This document shows, piece after piece, positions 42,207 to 52,397 of a stretch of 64,000 nucleotides of DNA. The stretch covers positions 2,604,001 to 2,668,000 of the forward strand of contig NZ_CP092423.2 of the NCBI RefSeq assembly GCF_022374895.2, in the 5' to 3' direction. Within the stretch, counting starts at the first letter, position 1. Every line of letters starts with the position of its first letter. This stretch comes from Mycobacterium lentiflavum. GTDB lineage: Bacteria; Actinomycetota; Actinomycetes; Mycobacteriales; Mycobacteriaceae. The translations under genes and the position numbers were made by a program. The notes beneath the pieces are model-generated. The model did no database searches. It had not been told where the DNA came from and worked only from the letters and a program-made list of their open reading frames with translations.

Positions 42207-42274
42207 AGTTTCGGCGGGCGCGCCAATGCTGCAGTCGCACTGGCGAATTGATTGAACACGCGATGTAGAAAAGG

Positions 42275-44602
42275 TTAATCAGGGACTGCCGCGGATTCGC
42301 CATAGAGGTCGGCGGTACGCCGCCGATAAGCCGGGTCTGCCAGTGCGGTGTCGTGCAGCGCGGTGAGGTGTGTCCAATACAGCCAGTCGGCGATCGCCGC
42401 ACGTCGGGTTTCCGCGTCGACCCGACGGTGTGCGGCCCGAAGCGCAAGCTGTTCGGCCGCGGATGCGTAGGCGTGAAACGCCCGCAGGTGTGCGTCCTCT
42501 CGGCCGGTATCGGTGCTGAACATCGGTTCCATGACTTCGAACCACAACATGCCTTCTTCGGCCGGCTCAGTGCTGGCCGCGGGCGGGGGCGGCAACCGGT
42601 CGCGCAAGCTCTCATCGGGGACGGTCGCCAGCCATTCGGCCGCCTGCGGATCGACCACCTCCAACCGGGACCGGCCGACCATCTCCCCGCTATCCGGGAT
42701 GTCGTCCGGCTGCAGCACGAACTTCTCCACCCCTGGTGCGGAATCGGCCAACTGCTCCTCGGTGGCGATGACCGCCCGCAGCTCGTACCCGTGGTGCTGC
42801 GCCCAGCCCTGCACCGCGATCACCGGGTAGGTCGCCCAGCTCGCCCGGTCGGCGACCGGGATCTCGTCGTCAGCGCTGGCCAGGTACACCGGTTCGGGCA
42901 ATCGCACTCCGTCGGGGATATACGCGATGCCGTAGCTGTTGGCCAACACAATCGCGCCGTCGGTCGTCACCGCGGTCACCCAGAAGAAGCCGAAATCACC
43001 CTCGTCGTCGTCGCCGCCCGGCACGTTCAAGGCGGCGGCGATGCGCCGGGCCAGCAGCAGCGGATCGACCCCGTCGCGCCGCGCTGCGTCCGCGGTGGCG
43101 GCTTCGGCGACGGCATCGCGTTCGGCCCGCGCCGCTGATACCGGGATCGAGGCCATGACGGCGTCCCGGGTGCGGGGCACCGGTGTTGTGGCGGTCGAGC
43201 CGCTTGCCGGCTTGGATCCGGAGTCCGGGGCCGGATCGGCGGCGACGGGGGAGGTGCCGGGCGCCTGCGACGGCGTGCCGGTCGGCGCGACCGCGGGACC
43301 TGTTGCGCCGCCACCGGCATCCGGGGCCGCCGACGGTGGCGGCGGCTGGGGCATGGCCGGCGCTGCCGGACCGTGCGGTGTCGGAGGGGCCGTCGGACCC
43401 AGCGGAGCCGCCGGAGCCGCCGGACTCAACGGGGTGTGCGCGGCGGGCGTCTCGACCGGCATCGGTCGAACCGGCCGGTCGTGGGCCGGCGGGGGCGCCA
43501 CCGGTGGGTGGTGTGCCGGCGCCGGGTGCCCCGCCGCCGGTCGCAGGGGTGCGATGGGAGGCTTCGACGACCCCGCGAGTGACTGCGGGATTCCGCGGCC
43601 GCCTGCGCCGCCACCTGCTTGCGAAACCGAAAACAGACCTCGACCGCCCGCGCCCCGCGGCGGAGTCGACGCCGGTCGATCCTTTTGCGTTGCCGGATCC
43701 GGGGCGATTCGTGGATCGCCCGGTGGTTTCGAACCGTCGGCCGTTGCGGGCCCCGGCCCGTTTTGCATGCCCGACTCAGTCGGTGTTCCCGGGCCATTCG
43801 CCGTTACCGGTCCATCCGCCGTTGCGGGACCATCGTCGGCGCCCGGGCCTTCGTCGGCGCCCGGGCCTTCGTCGGCTCCCGCACCGCCCGGAATTGCCTG
43901 ATCAGCGGGGTTTTGCGGGTCGCCGGACACGTCCTGATCGGTCGGCGCGTCACCTGCATCCGTCGACGTGTCCACCGACGCGGGCTTCACCGCGCCGTCT
44001 GACGCGTCCGGGTCGGCGGGAGCGCCCCACGCCCCGGAGTCGACGCCGTCGCCGGCATCCGGACCGGCCGGGCCTGCCGACGGTCCAGGATTGAAGGCAT
44101 CCTCCGGCGCCTCCGGATTCAGCGGTGCCGCGCCACCGGCGAAGCCGGGGTCCGGCGCACTGGGACCGCTCGCCGCCGGCCCCGTGGAGTGCCCAAGCTG
44201 CTCCGGCGCTGGAGGTGGCGCCGACGACACCTGCGGACCGCCGCCCGGCACCGGTGCCTGCACTGCTGAAGACGCGACCCTGGGCGGTGGCGTTGCGGCC
44301 TTGTCCCTGTTGCCGGTGAACTGAGCCTGGTCGAGTTGATCGCCCAGCTTCCGGTCGGTTTCGGCGTACCTGCGAGCGGCGGCAGCGATCTTTGATCCGG
44401 TCGCCGTGATGGCGGCTTGGGCGGCGGGCAACCCTTCCGTCACCGGCGCCTCGATCATCGGCATCGTCACGTTGATCGCTTCCGACACCGGATCCGCGCC
44501 GGTCGCTGCCCACGGCGGCGGCGGCTGCGGCAGCACCTGGCTCTGTAAGGTGGCGCCGGCGAGCTCGAGATGGAACGGGTCGACGATCAGGTGTTCAGGC
44601 AT
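42275..44602 (-). CDS. EspK-like type VII secretion-associated protein
   Basis: 775 residues from the ATG at 44602 ([20 protein letters not shown]). The frame is open to 44716, but 44602 has the ribosome binding site. Residues 1-95 form an EspC/DUF2580-like helical domain ending in a type VII signal (Tyr79-Asp83 in [14 protein letters not shown]). Residues about 100-520 are Pro/Ala/Gly-rich with short repeats. Residues about 525-750 match the C-terminal domain of EspK as I recall it: [38 protein letters not shown] and [16 protein letters not shown]. EspK in ESX-1 has a different N-terminus, so this is a related fusion. No other ESX machinery gene lies in the window, so it would need a core system elsewhere. 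The divergent neighbour is the Rv1683-like gene. Confidence 0.8.
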   Translation of the reverse strand: MPEHLIVDPFHLELAGATLQSQVLPQPPPPWAATGADPVSEAINVTMPMIEAPVTEGLPAAQAAITATGSKIAAAARRYAETDRKLGDQLDQAQFTGNRDKAATPPPRVASSAVQAPVPGGGPQVSSAPPPAPEQLGHSTGPAASGPSAPDPGFAGGAAPLNPEAPEDAFNPGPSAGPAGPDAGDGVDSGAWGAPADPDASDGAVKPASVDTSTDAGDAPTDQDVSGDPQNPADQAIPGGAGADEGPGADEGPGADDGPATADGPVTANGPGTPTESGMQNGPGPATADGSKPPGDPRIAPDPATQKDRPASTPPRGAGGRGLFSVSQAGGGAGGRGIPQSLAGSSKPPIAPLRPAAGHPAPAHHPPVAPPPAHDRPVRPMPVETPAAHTPLSPAAPAAPLGPTAPPTPHGPAAPAMPQPPPPSAAPDAGGGATGPAVAPTGTPSQAPGTSPVAADPAPDSGSKPASGSTATTPVPRTRDAVMASIPVSAARAERDAVAEAATADAARRDGVDPLLLARRIAAALNVPGGDDDEGDFGFFWVTAVTTDGAIVLANSYGIAYIPDGVRLPEPVYLASADDEIPVADRASWATYPVIAVQGWAQHHGYELRAVIATEEQLADSAPGVEKFVLQPDDIPDSGEMVGRSRLEVVDPQAAEWLATVPDESLRDRLPPPPAASTEPAEEGMLWFEVMEPMFSTDTGREDAHLRAFHAYASAAEQLALRAAHRRVDAETRRAAIADWLYWTHLTALHDTALADPAYRRRTADLYGESAAVPD
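43833..43876. repeat. 18-bp tandem repeat (about 2.4 copies) inside the EspK-like gene
   Basis: The unit TCGTCGGCGCCCGGGCCT occurs at 43833-43850 and 43851-43868, with a partial third copy to 43876. In frame it encodes the Gly-Ala-Asp-Glu-Gly-Pro repeats of the linker, so length changes by slippage would keep the frame. Confidence 0.7.
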
Positions 44603-44627
44603 TGCCCAAAATCCTTGCCCAAAATCC
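44602..44627 (-). repeat. Tandem 13-bp duplication of the ribosome binding site of the EspK-like gene
   Basis: Two exact copies of TTGCCCAAAATCC (plus strand) abut the start codon. On the minus strand each copy carries AAGGATTTTGGGC, so the Shine-Dalgarno AAGGA is present twice, 9 and 22 bases before the ATG. The copy number could change by slippage and alter translation. Confidence 0.6.
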
Positions 44628-44917
44628 TTGCGTAGCAACGCATTCGATACCCCCCAGGGCGAACTACATCGATTGCACCACGATCGTGACCGACCCACAA
44701 CAGCGAGCAGACCCAACGCCGAGCCGTCGGGAGCCTAACAGCTACCCGACCCGCGGCTTGAGATGTTTCGACGGCGTTGGCCGGACGGGCGTAAACGCGT
44801 AACCATGCAGCCTCGCGTGCGGCCGTCGACAACGCCGCGCGGGCAAACAGCCTGACCAGAACCGCTAAGGACAGCGATGTGCCATGATGTCTCAGCTGTC
44901 GAGAGTGGGGAGCAGCG
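44628..44917. other. Divergent intergenic region, EspK-like / Rv1683-like
   Basis: About 290 bp between two divergent genes, so it must hold both promoters. I see no clear -10/-35 pair, no long inverted repeat and no convincing small gene. Confidence 0.4.
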
Positions 44918-47900
44918 GTGGATCTGAACTTGTCGATGATCACGCGGCCGGTGGAACGACTGGTCGCGACGGCCCAGAACGGCCTGGAGGTCTTGCGGCT
45001 GGGGGGCCTCGAGACCGGCACCGTTGCGTCGCCGTCGCAGATCGTCGAGAGCGTGCCGATGTACAAGCTGCGGCGCTACTTTCCGCCCGACAATCGCCCC
45101 GGGCAGCGTCCCGTGGGCCCGCCGGTGCTGATGGTGCACCCGATGATGATGTCGGCGGACATGTGGGACGTGACCCGCCAAGACGGTGCGGTCGGCATCC
45201 TGCACTCGCACGGGCTGGACTGCTGGGTCATCGACTTCGGTTCACCGGACAAGGTCGAGGGCGGCATGCGCCGCAACCTGGCCGACCACATCGTCGCGCT
45301 CAGCCAGGCGATCGATACGGTCCGCGAAGCCACCGGCGCCGATGTCCATCTGGTCGGGTATTCGCAGGGCGGGATGTGGTGCTATCAGGTCGCCGCCTAC
45401 CGCCGTTCCAAAGCGCTGGCCAGCATCGTGACCTTCGGATCGCCGGTGGACACCCTGGCCGCGTTGCCGATGGGCATCCCGGCAAACTTCGCCCCGCCCG
45501 TGGCCAACTTCATGGCCGATCACGTCTTCAGCCGGCTGGCCATCCCCGGCTGGATGGCGCGGGCCGGCTTCCAGATGCTGGATCCGCTGAAGACCGCGAA
45601 GGCGCGCGTCGACTTCGTGCGCCAGCTGCACGACCGCGAGGCGCTGCTGCCCCGCGAACAACAGCGCCGATTCCTCGAGCGCGAGGGGTGGATCGCCTGG
45701 TCCGGTCCGGCGATCTCGGAACTGCTCAAGCAGTTCATCGCGCACAACCGAATGATGACCGGCGGTTTCGCCGTCAACGGCCAGATGGTCACGCTCACCG
45801 ACATCACCTGCCCGGTGCTGGCCTTCGTCGGCGAGGTCGATGACATCGGCCAGCCGGCGTCGGTGCGCGGTATCCGCCGCGCGGCACCCGACGCCGAGGT
45901 CTACGAAGCGCGCATCCGCACCGGTCATTTCGGCCTGGTCGTCGGATCCAAAGCGGCAGAACAGGGTTGGCCCACCGTCGCCGCGTGGATCGAATGGCTC
46001 TCCACCGGTGGCGACAAGCCCGACAACATCGACCTGATGGCCGATCAGCCCGAAGAGCACACCGACAGCGGCGTCGCGCTGAGTTCGCGGCTCACGCATG
46101 GCATCGGCGAGGCGTCGGAGGCGGCGATCGAGCTGGTGCGCGGCGCCACCGGCGCCGTGGTCGCGGCCAACAAATCCATCCGGACCCTGGCCGTCGAGAC
46201 CGCACGTACGCTGCCCCGGCTGGCCCGGCTGGGGCAGATCAACGACCACACCCGAATCTCGTTGGGCCGCATCATCACCGAGCAGGCGCGCAACGCGCCG
46301 CGAGGCGAGTTCCTGCTTTTCGACGGTCGCGTGCACACCTATGAGGCGGTCGACCGCCGCATCAACAACGTTGTCCGCGGCCTGATTCAGGTCGGCGTGC
46401 GGCAGGGCGACCGGGTCGGCGTGCTGATGGAGACGCGGCCCAGCGCGCTGGTCGCAATCGCCGCACTGTCCCGGCTCGGTGCCGTCGCGGTGGTGATGCG
46501 CCCGGACGCCGATCTGACCGCGTCCGTCCGGCTCGGGCGGGTCAGCGAGATCATGACCGACCCCACCAACCTCGAGGCCGTCCGCGATTGGCCGGGCCAG
46601 GTGCTGGTGCTCGGCGGCGGTGAGGCGCGCACCCTGCACCTGCCCGAAGACGGCTCCAAGCAAAACCCGGTCATCGACATGGAGCAGATCGACCCGGATG
46701 CCGTCGAGCTGCCCGCCTGGTACCGGCCCAACCCGGGACTGGCCCGGGATCTGGCGTTCATCGCGTTCAGCGCGGTCGGCGGCGAGCTGGTGGCCAAGCA
46801 GATCACCAACTACCGGTGGGCGGTGTCCGCGTTCGGGACCGCTTCGGCGGCCGGCCTGGACCGCCGCGACACCGTATATTGCCTGACGCCGCTGCATCAC
46901 GAGTCCGCCCTGTTGGTCGCCCTGGCCGGCGCGGTCGTCGGCGGTACCCGCATCGCGTTGTCGCGCGGGCTGAACTCGGACCGCTTCGTCCACGAGATAC
47001 GGCAATACGGCGTCACCGTGGTGTCCTACACCTGGGCGATGCTGCGCGACATCGTCGACGATCCCGCCTTTGTGCTGCACGGCAACCACCCCGTTCGGCT
47101 GTTCATCGGTTCGGGTATGCCGACCGGATTGTGGGATCGGGTCGTCGACGCGTTCGCGCCCGCGCAAGTCGTCGAGTTCTTCGCCACCACGGACGGACAG
47201 GCGGTGCTGGCCAACGTGTCCGGCGCCAAGATCGGCTGTAAGGGCCGGCCGCTGCCGGGCGCCGGCCGAGCAGAACTCGGTGCCTACGACGCCGAGCACG
47301 ATCTGATCCTGGAAGACGAGCGGGGGTTCGTTCAGATCGCCGACGTCAACCAGGTCGGGGTGCTGCTCGCGGCTTCCAACGGGCCGATCGATCCGACGGC
47401 GTGGGTCAAGCGGGGCGTTTTCGCGCCCGCCGACACCTGGATCTCCACCGAGTACCTGTTCCGCCGCGACGAGGACGGCGACTACTGGCTGATGGGCCGG
47501 CGCGGCTCGGTGGTGCACACCGCGCGCGGGCTGGTCTACCCCGAGCCGGTCACCGACGCGCTCGGCCTGATCAACGGCGTGGATCTCGCGGTGACCTACA
47601 ACGTGCCGTTCGGCAACCTCGAGGTGGCGGTGTCGGCGGTGACGTTGTTGCCCGGGGCCACCATCACCGCGGCGGATTTGACCGAAGCTTTCGCCGCCAT
47701 GCCGGTCGGGCTGGGGCCCGACATCGTTTGCGTGGTGCCGGAGATGACGTTGAGCGCGACCTACCGTCCCACCGTCAGCGCCCTGCGCGCGGCCGGGATT
47801 CCCAAATCCGGTCGGCATGCCTGGTATTTCGATGCCACCAGCGAGCAGTACCGCAAGCTGACGCCGGCGGTGCGGGCCGAGCTGAGCGCTACCTACAAGG

Positions 47901-47929
47901 GCACCGACGATAAGGGCACCGATGGTTGA
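44918..47929 (+). CDS. Alpha/beta-hydrolase (PHA-synthase/lipase-like) fused to a degenerate acyl-CoA-synthetase domain (Rv1683-like)
   Basis: 1003 residues. Residues 1-370 are an alpha/beta-hydrolase of the PhaC/lipase kind, with nucleophile Ser149 in LVGYSQGGMWCYQ and HPMMMSADMWD in the oxyanion region. Residues about 440-1000 are an AMP-binding (adenylate-forming) domain, but key motifs are degenerate. The phosphate loop normally reading TSGTTGxPKG is IAFSAVGGELVAKQ, and the A5 motif is FFATTDGQAVL. Later motifs (DTWISTEYLFRRDEDGDYWLMGR) remain. Synteny and length match Rv1683, a protein linked to long-chain acyl-CoA synthesis and triacylglycerol turnover. Whether the second half is catalytically active is doubtful. 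GTG start at 44918 (MDLNLSMITRP). It overlaps the Trm112-like gene by 8 bp. Confidence 0.9.
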   Translation: MDLNLSMITRPVERLVATAQNGLEVLRLGGLETGTVASPSQIVESVPMYKLRRYFPPDNRPGQRPVGPPVLMVHPMMMSADMWDVTRQDGAVGILHSHGLDCWVIDFGSPDKVEGGMRRNLADHIVALSQAIDTVREATGADVHLVGYSQGGMWCYQVAAYRRSKALASIVTFGSPVDTLAALPMGIPANFAPPVANFMADHVFSRLAIPGWMARAGFQMLDPLKTAKARVDFVRQLHDREALLPREQQRRFLEREGWIAWSGPAISELLKQFIAHNRMMTGGFAVNGQMVTLTDITCPVLAFVGEVDDIGQPASVRGIRRAAPDAEVYEARIRTGHFGLVVGSKAAEQGWPTVAAWIEWLSTGGDKPDNIDLMADQPEEHTDSGVALSSRLTHGIGEASEAAIELVRGATGAVVAANKSIRTLAVETARTLPRLARLGQINDHTRISLGRIITEQARNAPRGEFLLFDGRVHTYEAVDRRINNVVRGLIQVGVRQGDRVGVLMETRPSALVAIAALSRLGAVAVVMRPDADLTASVRLGRVSEIMTDPTNLEAVRDWPGQVLVLGGGEARTLHLPEDGSKQNPVIDMEQIDPDAVELPAWYRPNPGLARDLAFIAFSAVGGELVAKQITNYRWAVSAFGTASAAGLDRRDTVYCLTPLHHESALLVALAGAVVGGTRIALSRGLNSDRFVHEIRQYGVTVVSYTWAMLRDIVDDPAFVLHGNHPVRLFIGSGMPTGLWDRVVDAFAPAQVVEFFATTDGQAVLANVSGAKIGCKGRPLPGAGRAELGAYDAEHDLILEDERGFVQIADVNQVGVLLAASNGPIDPTAWVKRGVFAPADTWISTEYLFRRDEDGDYWLMGRRGSVVHTARGLVYPEPVTDALGLINGVDLAVTYNVPFGNLEVAVSAVTLLPGATITAADLTEAFAAMPVGLGPDIVCVVPEMTLSATYRPTVSALRAAGIPKSGRHAWYFDATSEQYRKLTPAVRAELSATYKGTDDKGTDG

Positions 47930-48149
47930 CGACACGCTGCTGAGCATTCTGGTCTGTCCGCAGGACCGCGGTCCGCTGCTGCTGGTGTCCCAAGAAGACG
48001 GCGACGAACTGCTCTACAACCCGCGGCTGCGTCGCGCCTACCGCATCGAGGACGGCATCCCGGTGCTGTTGATCGACGAGGCACGCGATGTCGACGACGA
48101 CGAGCACGCCCGTCTCATGGAACGAGGCCGTCCGGCAACTCCCCGGTGA
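47922..48149 (+). CDS. Trm112/YcaR-like small protein (Rv1684-like)
   Basis: 75 residues containing LLSILVCPQDRGPLLLV and LRRAYRIEDGIPVLLIDEA, the signature of the Trm112-like (UPF0434/YcaR) family. Eukaryotic and archaeal members activate methyltransferases. Bacterial roles are unclear. Only one Cys is present (CPQD), so a zinc ribbon is unlikely. Translationally coupled to the upstream hydrolase-synthetase gene by an 8-bp overlap, and its 3' end overlaps the convergent TetR gene by 35 bp. Confidence 0.85.
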   Translation: MVDDTLLSILVCPQDRGPLLLVSQEDGDELLYNPRLRRAYRIEDGIPVLLIDEARDVDDDEHARLMERGRPATPR

Positions 48150-48738
48150 GGTAGCGCTGCAGGTTCGGTGCGATGGTGCGCGCGATCTGTTCGGCCGGCA
48201 GCGACGCGAACGGCTCCAATTCGAGGATGTAGCGGGCCATTACCACGCCCATCAACTGCGACGCGGCGAACTGGATGCGGATGCGGCCGGTACCCGGTGG
48301 ATTGTCGACGCGCGGCCCCACTTCGGTGATGATCACCTCTTGGAAAAAGGAGCGCACCAAGCTCACTTCGGCACCGGACAGCAACGACCGCATGGTCGCG
48401 ATCAAGCCGGCCCCCAGCTCGGAGTCCCAGAGGTGCAACAGCAGCGACGGGAGCCGCAGCCCGAGTTCTCCGACCGGCGTCTCGCGTATCGGCCCAAGCA
48501 CCGTCATGGGATCGATCGGCAGATGTATCGCCGCGGCGAACAGCTGCTGTTTGGTCCCGAAGTAGTGATGCACCAACGCGGAATCCACGCCGGCTCCCGC
48601 GGCCACCGCCCGTATCGAGGTGCGGTCAATGCCGTTGCGGGCGAATAGTTCTCGTGCGCTGGTGAGAATGCGCTCGCGGGTGTCGGAGTTTCCGGCCGGG
48701 CGGCCGGGCCGCCGGCGCCCGGTCTTGGCGGCCGTCAC
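48115..48738 (-). CDS. TetR-family transcriptional repressor (Rv1685c-like)
   Basis: 207 residues with an N-terminal helix-turn-helix (about 18-65: TRERILTSARELFARNGIDR, TSIRAVAAGAGVDSALVHHY, FGTKQQLF) and a helical ligand-binding domain. Last gene of a minus-strand operon after an ABC ATPase and permease. Its GTG start is one base after the permease stop. It probably represses the operon, including itself, by binding the paired palindromes at 50232-50265 over the operon start. A Lys/Arg-rich N-terminal extension (TAAKTGRRRPGRP) may grip the minor groove. The ligand is unknown but is likely a substrate of the exporter. Confidence 0.93.
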   Translation of the reverse strand: MTAAKTGRRRPGRPAGNSDTRERILTSARELFARNGIDRTSIRAVAAGAGVDSALVHHYFGTKQQLFAAAIHLPIDPMTVLGPIRETPVGELGLRLPSLLLHLWDSELGAGLIATMRSLLSGAEVSLVRSFFQEVIITEVGPRVDNPPGTGRIRIQFAASQLMGVVMARYILELEPFASLPAEQIARTIAPNLQRYLTGELPDGLVP

Positions 48739-48739
48739 G

Positions 48740-49558
48740 TTATGGCGTTCGGCGCCGCAGTGTCGCCGCGGCCAGGCACAACGCCGCGAACGCAGAACCC
48801 GCCACCACGGCGATGTCGCGCACCGCGATGCCGGTCAGTTCGGTATGGGCATTGACCTGTTGCAGGGCTTCCAGCGCGTAGCTGGCCGGCATGACATTGC
48901 TGATCCATTGCAGCCAGTCTGGCATCAGCGCTCGGGGCACGATGATGCCGGCCAGCAGCAGTTGCGGCACCATCACCAGCGGGATGAACTGCACTGCCTG
49001 AAACTCGGTGCGGGCGAACGCACTACACAGCAGACCCAGCCCGACGCCGAGCACCGCATTGACGATCGCGATCACGAATACCCACACCCAGCTGCCCTTG
49101 GTGTCGAAGCCGAGGAACCAGAAAGACACGGTGCACGCCACCGTCGCCTGCGCCGCCGCGGCGATCGAGAAGGCGGTTCCGTAGGCGATCAGCAGGTCGA
49201 GCCGGCGCAGGGGAGTGGTCAGAATGCGCTCCAGCGTCCCCGAGGCCCGTTCGCGCTGCATGGTGATCGCGGTGATGATGAACATCACGAACAGCGGGAA
49301 GAGGCCCAGCAGGATCAGGCAGGCGTTGTTGAACGGCGCCGGCGTGCCCGGCAAGTGGCGGGCATTGTGAAACATGAAGTACATCAACGTGATAACCAGA
49401 ACCGGGACCGCGAGGATCATCGCGACACTGCGGTGATCGGAGGCCAGCTGACGCAGTATCCGCGTGGTGGTGGCCGTATACCCCTTGAGCCCTAACCGGC
49501 TTCGCGCATGATGTTGCGCTTGATGATGGACAGAAACGCGTCCTCCAGTGACGTGCAT
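48740..49558 (-). CDS. ABC-2 type transporter permease (Rv1686c-like)
   Basis: Membrane subunit of a two-component exporter. About six hydrophobic segments (residues near 45-65, 85-102, 128-150, 160-185, 195-212, 245-262) and the ABC-2 pattern FPLFVMFIITAITMQRERASGTLERILTTPLRRLDLL, given here only to mark residues near 88-124. The only standard start upstream of the first helix is the ATG at 49558, giving 272 residues and a 67-bp overlap with the ATPase gene. A non-canonical start nearer 49500 would remove the odd His-rich leader. Substrate unknown; homologues are called antibiotic or drug exporters. Confidence 0.88.
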   Translation of the reverse strand: MHVTGGRVSVHHQAQHHARSRLGLKGYTATTTRILRQLASDHRSVAMILAVPVLVITLMYFMFHNARHLPGTPAPFNNACLILLGLFPLFVMFIITAITMQRERASGTLERILTTPLRRLDLLIAYGTAFSIAAAAQATVACTVSFWFLGFDTKGSWVWVFVIAIVNAVLGVGLGLLCSAFARTEFQAVQFIPLVMVPQLLLAGIIVPRALMPDWLQWISNVMPASYALEALQQVNAHTELTGIAVRDIAVVAGSAFAALCLAAATLRRRTP

Positions 49559-50256
49559 CCGGTGTCCTCTCGTAGTTGGGTCGGCGTGGTGTGGGCGACC
49601 AAGTTCCCGTCGCGCATCAGCAATAGGTCTTTGCAGTGATCGGCCTCGTCCATCACGTGACTCGAGACCAGCAGGGTGGTGCCGGCGTGGGCGAGGTCGT
49701 TGAACTGATCCCAGAGGTCGGCGCGCAGCACGGGGTCGAGCCCGACCGTGGGCTCGTCGAGCACCAGTAGCTCCGGCTGGCAGACCAGTGCGCAGGCCAG
49801 CGACACCCGGGTGCGCTGGCCGCCGGAGAGGTTGGCGCAGAACGCGGTCCGGTGATCGGTCAGCCCGACCCGCTCGATTGCGTGGTCGGCGGCCTGGCCG
49901 TCGAAGCCGTACAGCGACGCGAAGTAGCGGACGTTGTCGACGATCCGCAGGTCGTTGTAGATGGTCGGGTCTTGGGGCAGGTAGCCGACGCGGCGGCGCA
50001 GCTCGGCGGAGCCGGCGGGTCTGCCGAGCACCGTCACGGTTCCCGACGTCACGTTCTGCGTGCCGACGATGCTCCGGATCAGCGTGGTCTTGCCGCAGCC
50101 GGACGGGCCGAGCAGGCCGGTGATGCTGCCCTTCCCGATCTGCACCGAAAAGTCGTGCAGAGCTGGGCGTTTGCCGCGGATGACGCGGAGCCGGTCGATA
50201 TCGACGGCGACTTCGCCGCCGCTGGGGATTAATTCATCACGAGATGAAATCATCAT
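49492..50256 (-). CDS. ABC transporter ATP-binding protein (Rv1687c-like)
   Basis: ATPase partner of the ABC-2 permease. From the ATG at 50256 (MMISSRDELIPSGGEV) it has 254 residues. The frame is open to 50334, but 50256 fits the family length, and a ribosome binding site is lacking at either, so the message may be leaderless. Walker A is LLGPSGCGKTTLI, the signature LSGGQRTRVSLACAL, Walker B LLVLDEPTVGLDP and the switch His is in LLVSSHVMDEADH. First gene of the ATPase-permease-TetR operon. Two palindromes overlap its start codon, so repressor binding would block initiation directly. Confidence 0.93.
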   Translation of the reverse strand: MMISSRDELIPSGGEVAVDIDRLRVIRGKRPALHDFSVQIGKGSITGLLGPSGCGKTTLIRSIVGTQNVTSGTVTVLGRPAGSAELRRRVGYLPQDPTIYNDLRIVDNVRYFASLYGFDGQAADHAIERVGLTDHRTAFCANLSGGQRTRVSLACALVCQPELLVLDEPTVGLDPVLRADLWDQFNDLAHAGTTLLVSSHVMDEADHCKDLLLMRDGNLVAHTTPTQLREDTGCTSLEDAFLSIIKRNIMREAG

Positions 50257-50265
50257 GTGATGAAT
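50232..50265. promoter_or_regulatory. Tandem TetR operators over the start of the ABC operon
   Basis: Two palindromes of the form TCATC-N4-GATGA lie at 50234-50247 (TCATCACGAGATGA) and 50250-50263 (TCATCATGTGATGA), 16 bp centre to centre. The whole is also bounded by perfect 9-bp arms ATTCATCAC (50232-50240) and GTGATGAAT (50257-50265). They cover the ATPase start codon at 50254-50256. A TetR gene ends the same operon, so autoregulation by cooperative binding of two dimers is the simplest reading. Confidence 0.65.
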
Positions 50266-50343
50266 ATCCGCCGGCGGGGCGAGGGTGTCAAGGGTCTGTA
50301 TGTTCTTCGCCACCGCCAGGTGACCACGAGACACTTTTCAGAA

Positions 50344-50365
50344 GCGATATCACCTGCGATATCGC
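50344..50365. promoter_or_regulatory. GATATC-N6-GATATC element upstream of the ABC operon and downstream of amt
   Basis: GCGATATC-ACCT-GCGATATC-GC, with the GATATC hexamers at 50346-50351 and 50358-50363, a 12-bp period identical to the element at 8155-8172. It lies 90 bp upstream of the ATPase start and about 75 bp beyond the amt stop. The regulator is unknown. Confidence 0.35.
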
Positions 50366-50436
50366 AAACGAAAAGGACCTCATGGTCAGGTCGCGGTACA
50401 GACGTGACCCATGTGACTACGGGCGCACGGCTCCGG

Positions 50437-51705
<1,269 letters not shown>

Positions 51706-51774
51706 TGTTTGGGCTCCTTCGCCACGCGGCAACCGGAGAGTTTGCCATGTTCGGGCGCTCGGTAGGTTCGGTGG

Positions 51775-52386
51775 GTGGGTGCACGCGAGCTGGTGGTCGA
51801 CCCGGTCGCGGCGGCGCACCGGCTACTCGGCGCCACCCTGACCGGCCGGGGCGTGCGCGCGGTCATTGTCGAGGTGGAGGCCTATGGCGGGGTTCCCGAC
51901 GGGCCGTGGCCGGATGCGGCGGCGCACTCCTACCGGGGACCCAGCGGCCGCAACGCGGTGATGTTCGGGCCGCCGGGACGCCTGTACACCTACCTCAGCC
52001 ACGGGATCCACACCTGCGCCAACGTCTCGTGCGGACCCGACGGCACGGCCGCCGCCGTGCTGCTGCGCGCGGCCGTGATCGAGGACGGCGTCGACACCGC
52101 CCAGGGCCGCCGCGGGGCGGCCATCCGTACCACCGCGCTGGCGCGCGGTCCCGGCAATCTGTGCGCAGCGTTGGGAATTACGATGTCCGACAACGGGATT
52201 GACCTGTTCAACCCGCACAGCCCGGTATCGCTGACGTTGAACCCGACCGACGGCGCGGTGGCGGGCCCGCGGGTGGGCGTCAGCCACGCCGCCGACCGGC
52301 CGTGGCGGCTGTGGCTTGCCGGTCGACCGGAAGTCTCGGCGTACCGGCGAAGTCCGCGGGCACCCGCGCCGGGCGCCAGCGACTAG
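51775..52386 (+). CDS. mpg: 3-methyladenine DNA glycosylase (AAG/MPG type)
   Basis: Base excision repair enzyme removing alkylated purines. 203 residues with the AAG-family motifs [21 protein letters not shown] (catalytic Glu, positions about 26-46 of the protein), [22 protein letters not shown] and [12 protein letters not shown]. It is the Rv1688 counterpart. GTG start at 51775. Divergent from amt and followed by tyrS after 11 bp, so probably cotranscribed with tyrS. Confidence 0.93.
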   Translation: MGARELVVDPVAAAHRLLGATLTGRGVRAVIVEVEAYGGVPDGPWPDAAAHSYRGPSGRNAVMFGPPGRLYTYLSHGIHTCANVSCGPDGTAAAVLLRAAVIEDGVDTAQGRRGAAIRTTALARGPGNLCAALGITMSDNGIDLFNPHSPVSLTLNPTDGAVAGPRVGVSHAADRPWRLWLAGRPEVSAYRRSPRAPAPGASD

Positions 52387-52397
52387 ATTCTTACCCC

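Noticed and set aside
45242..47947. Minus-strand frame of 901 codons opposite the Rv1683-like gene
   Set aside because: Low-complexity Arg/Gly/His/Asp-rich composition typical of an antisense shadow; the plus-strand protein has clear domains.
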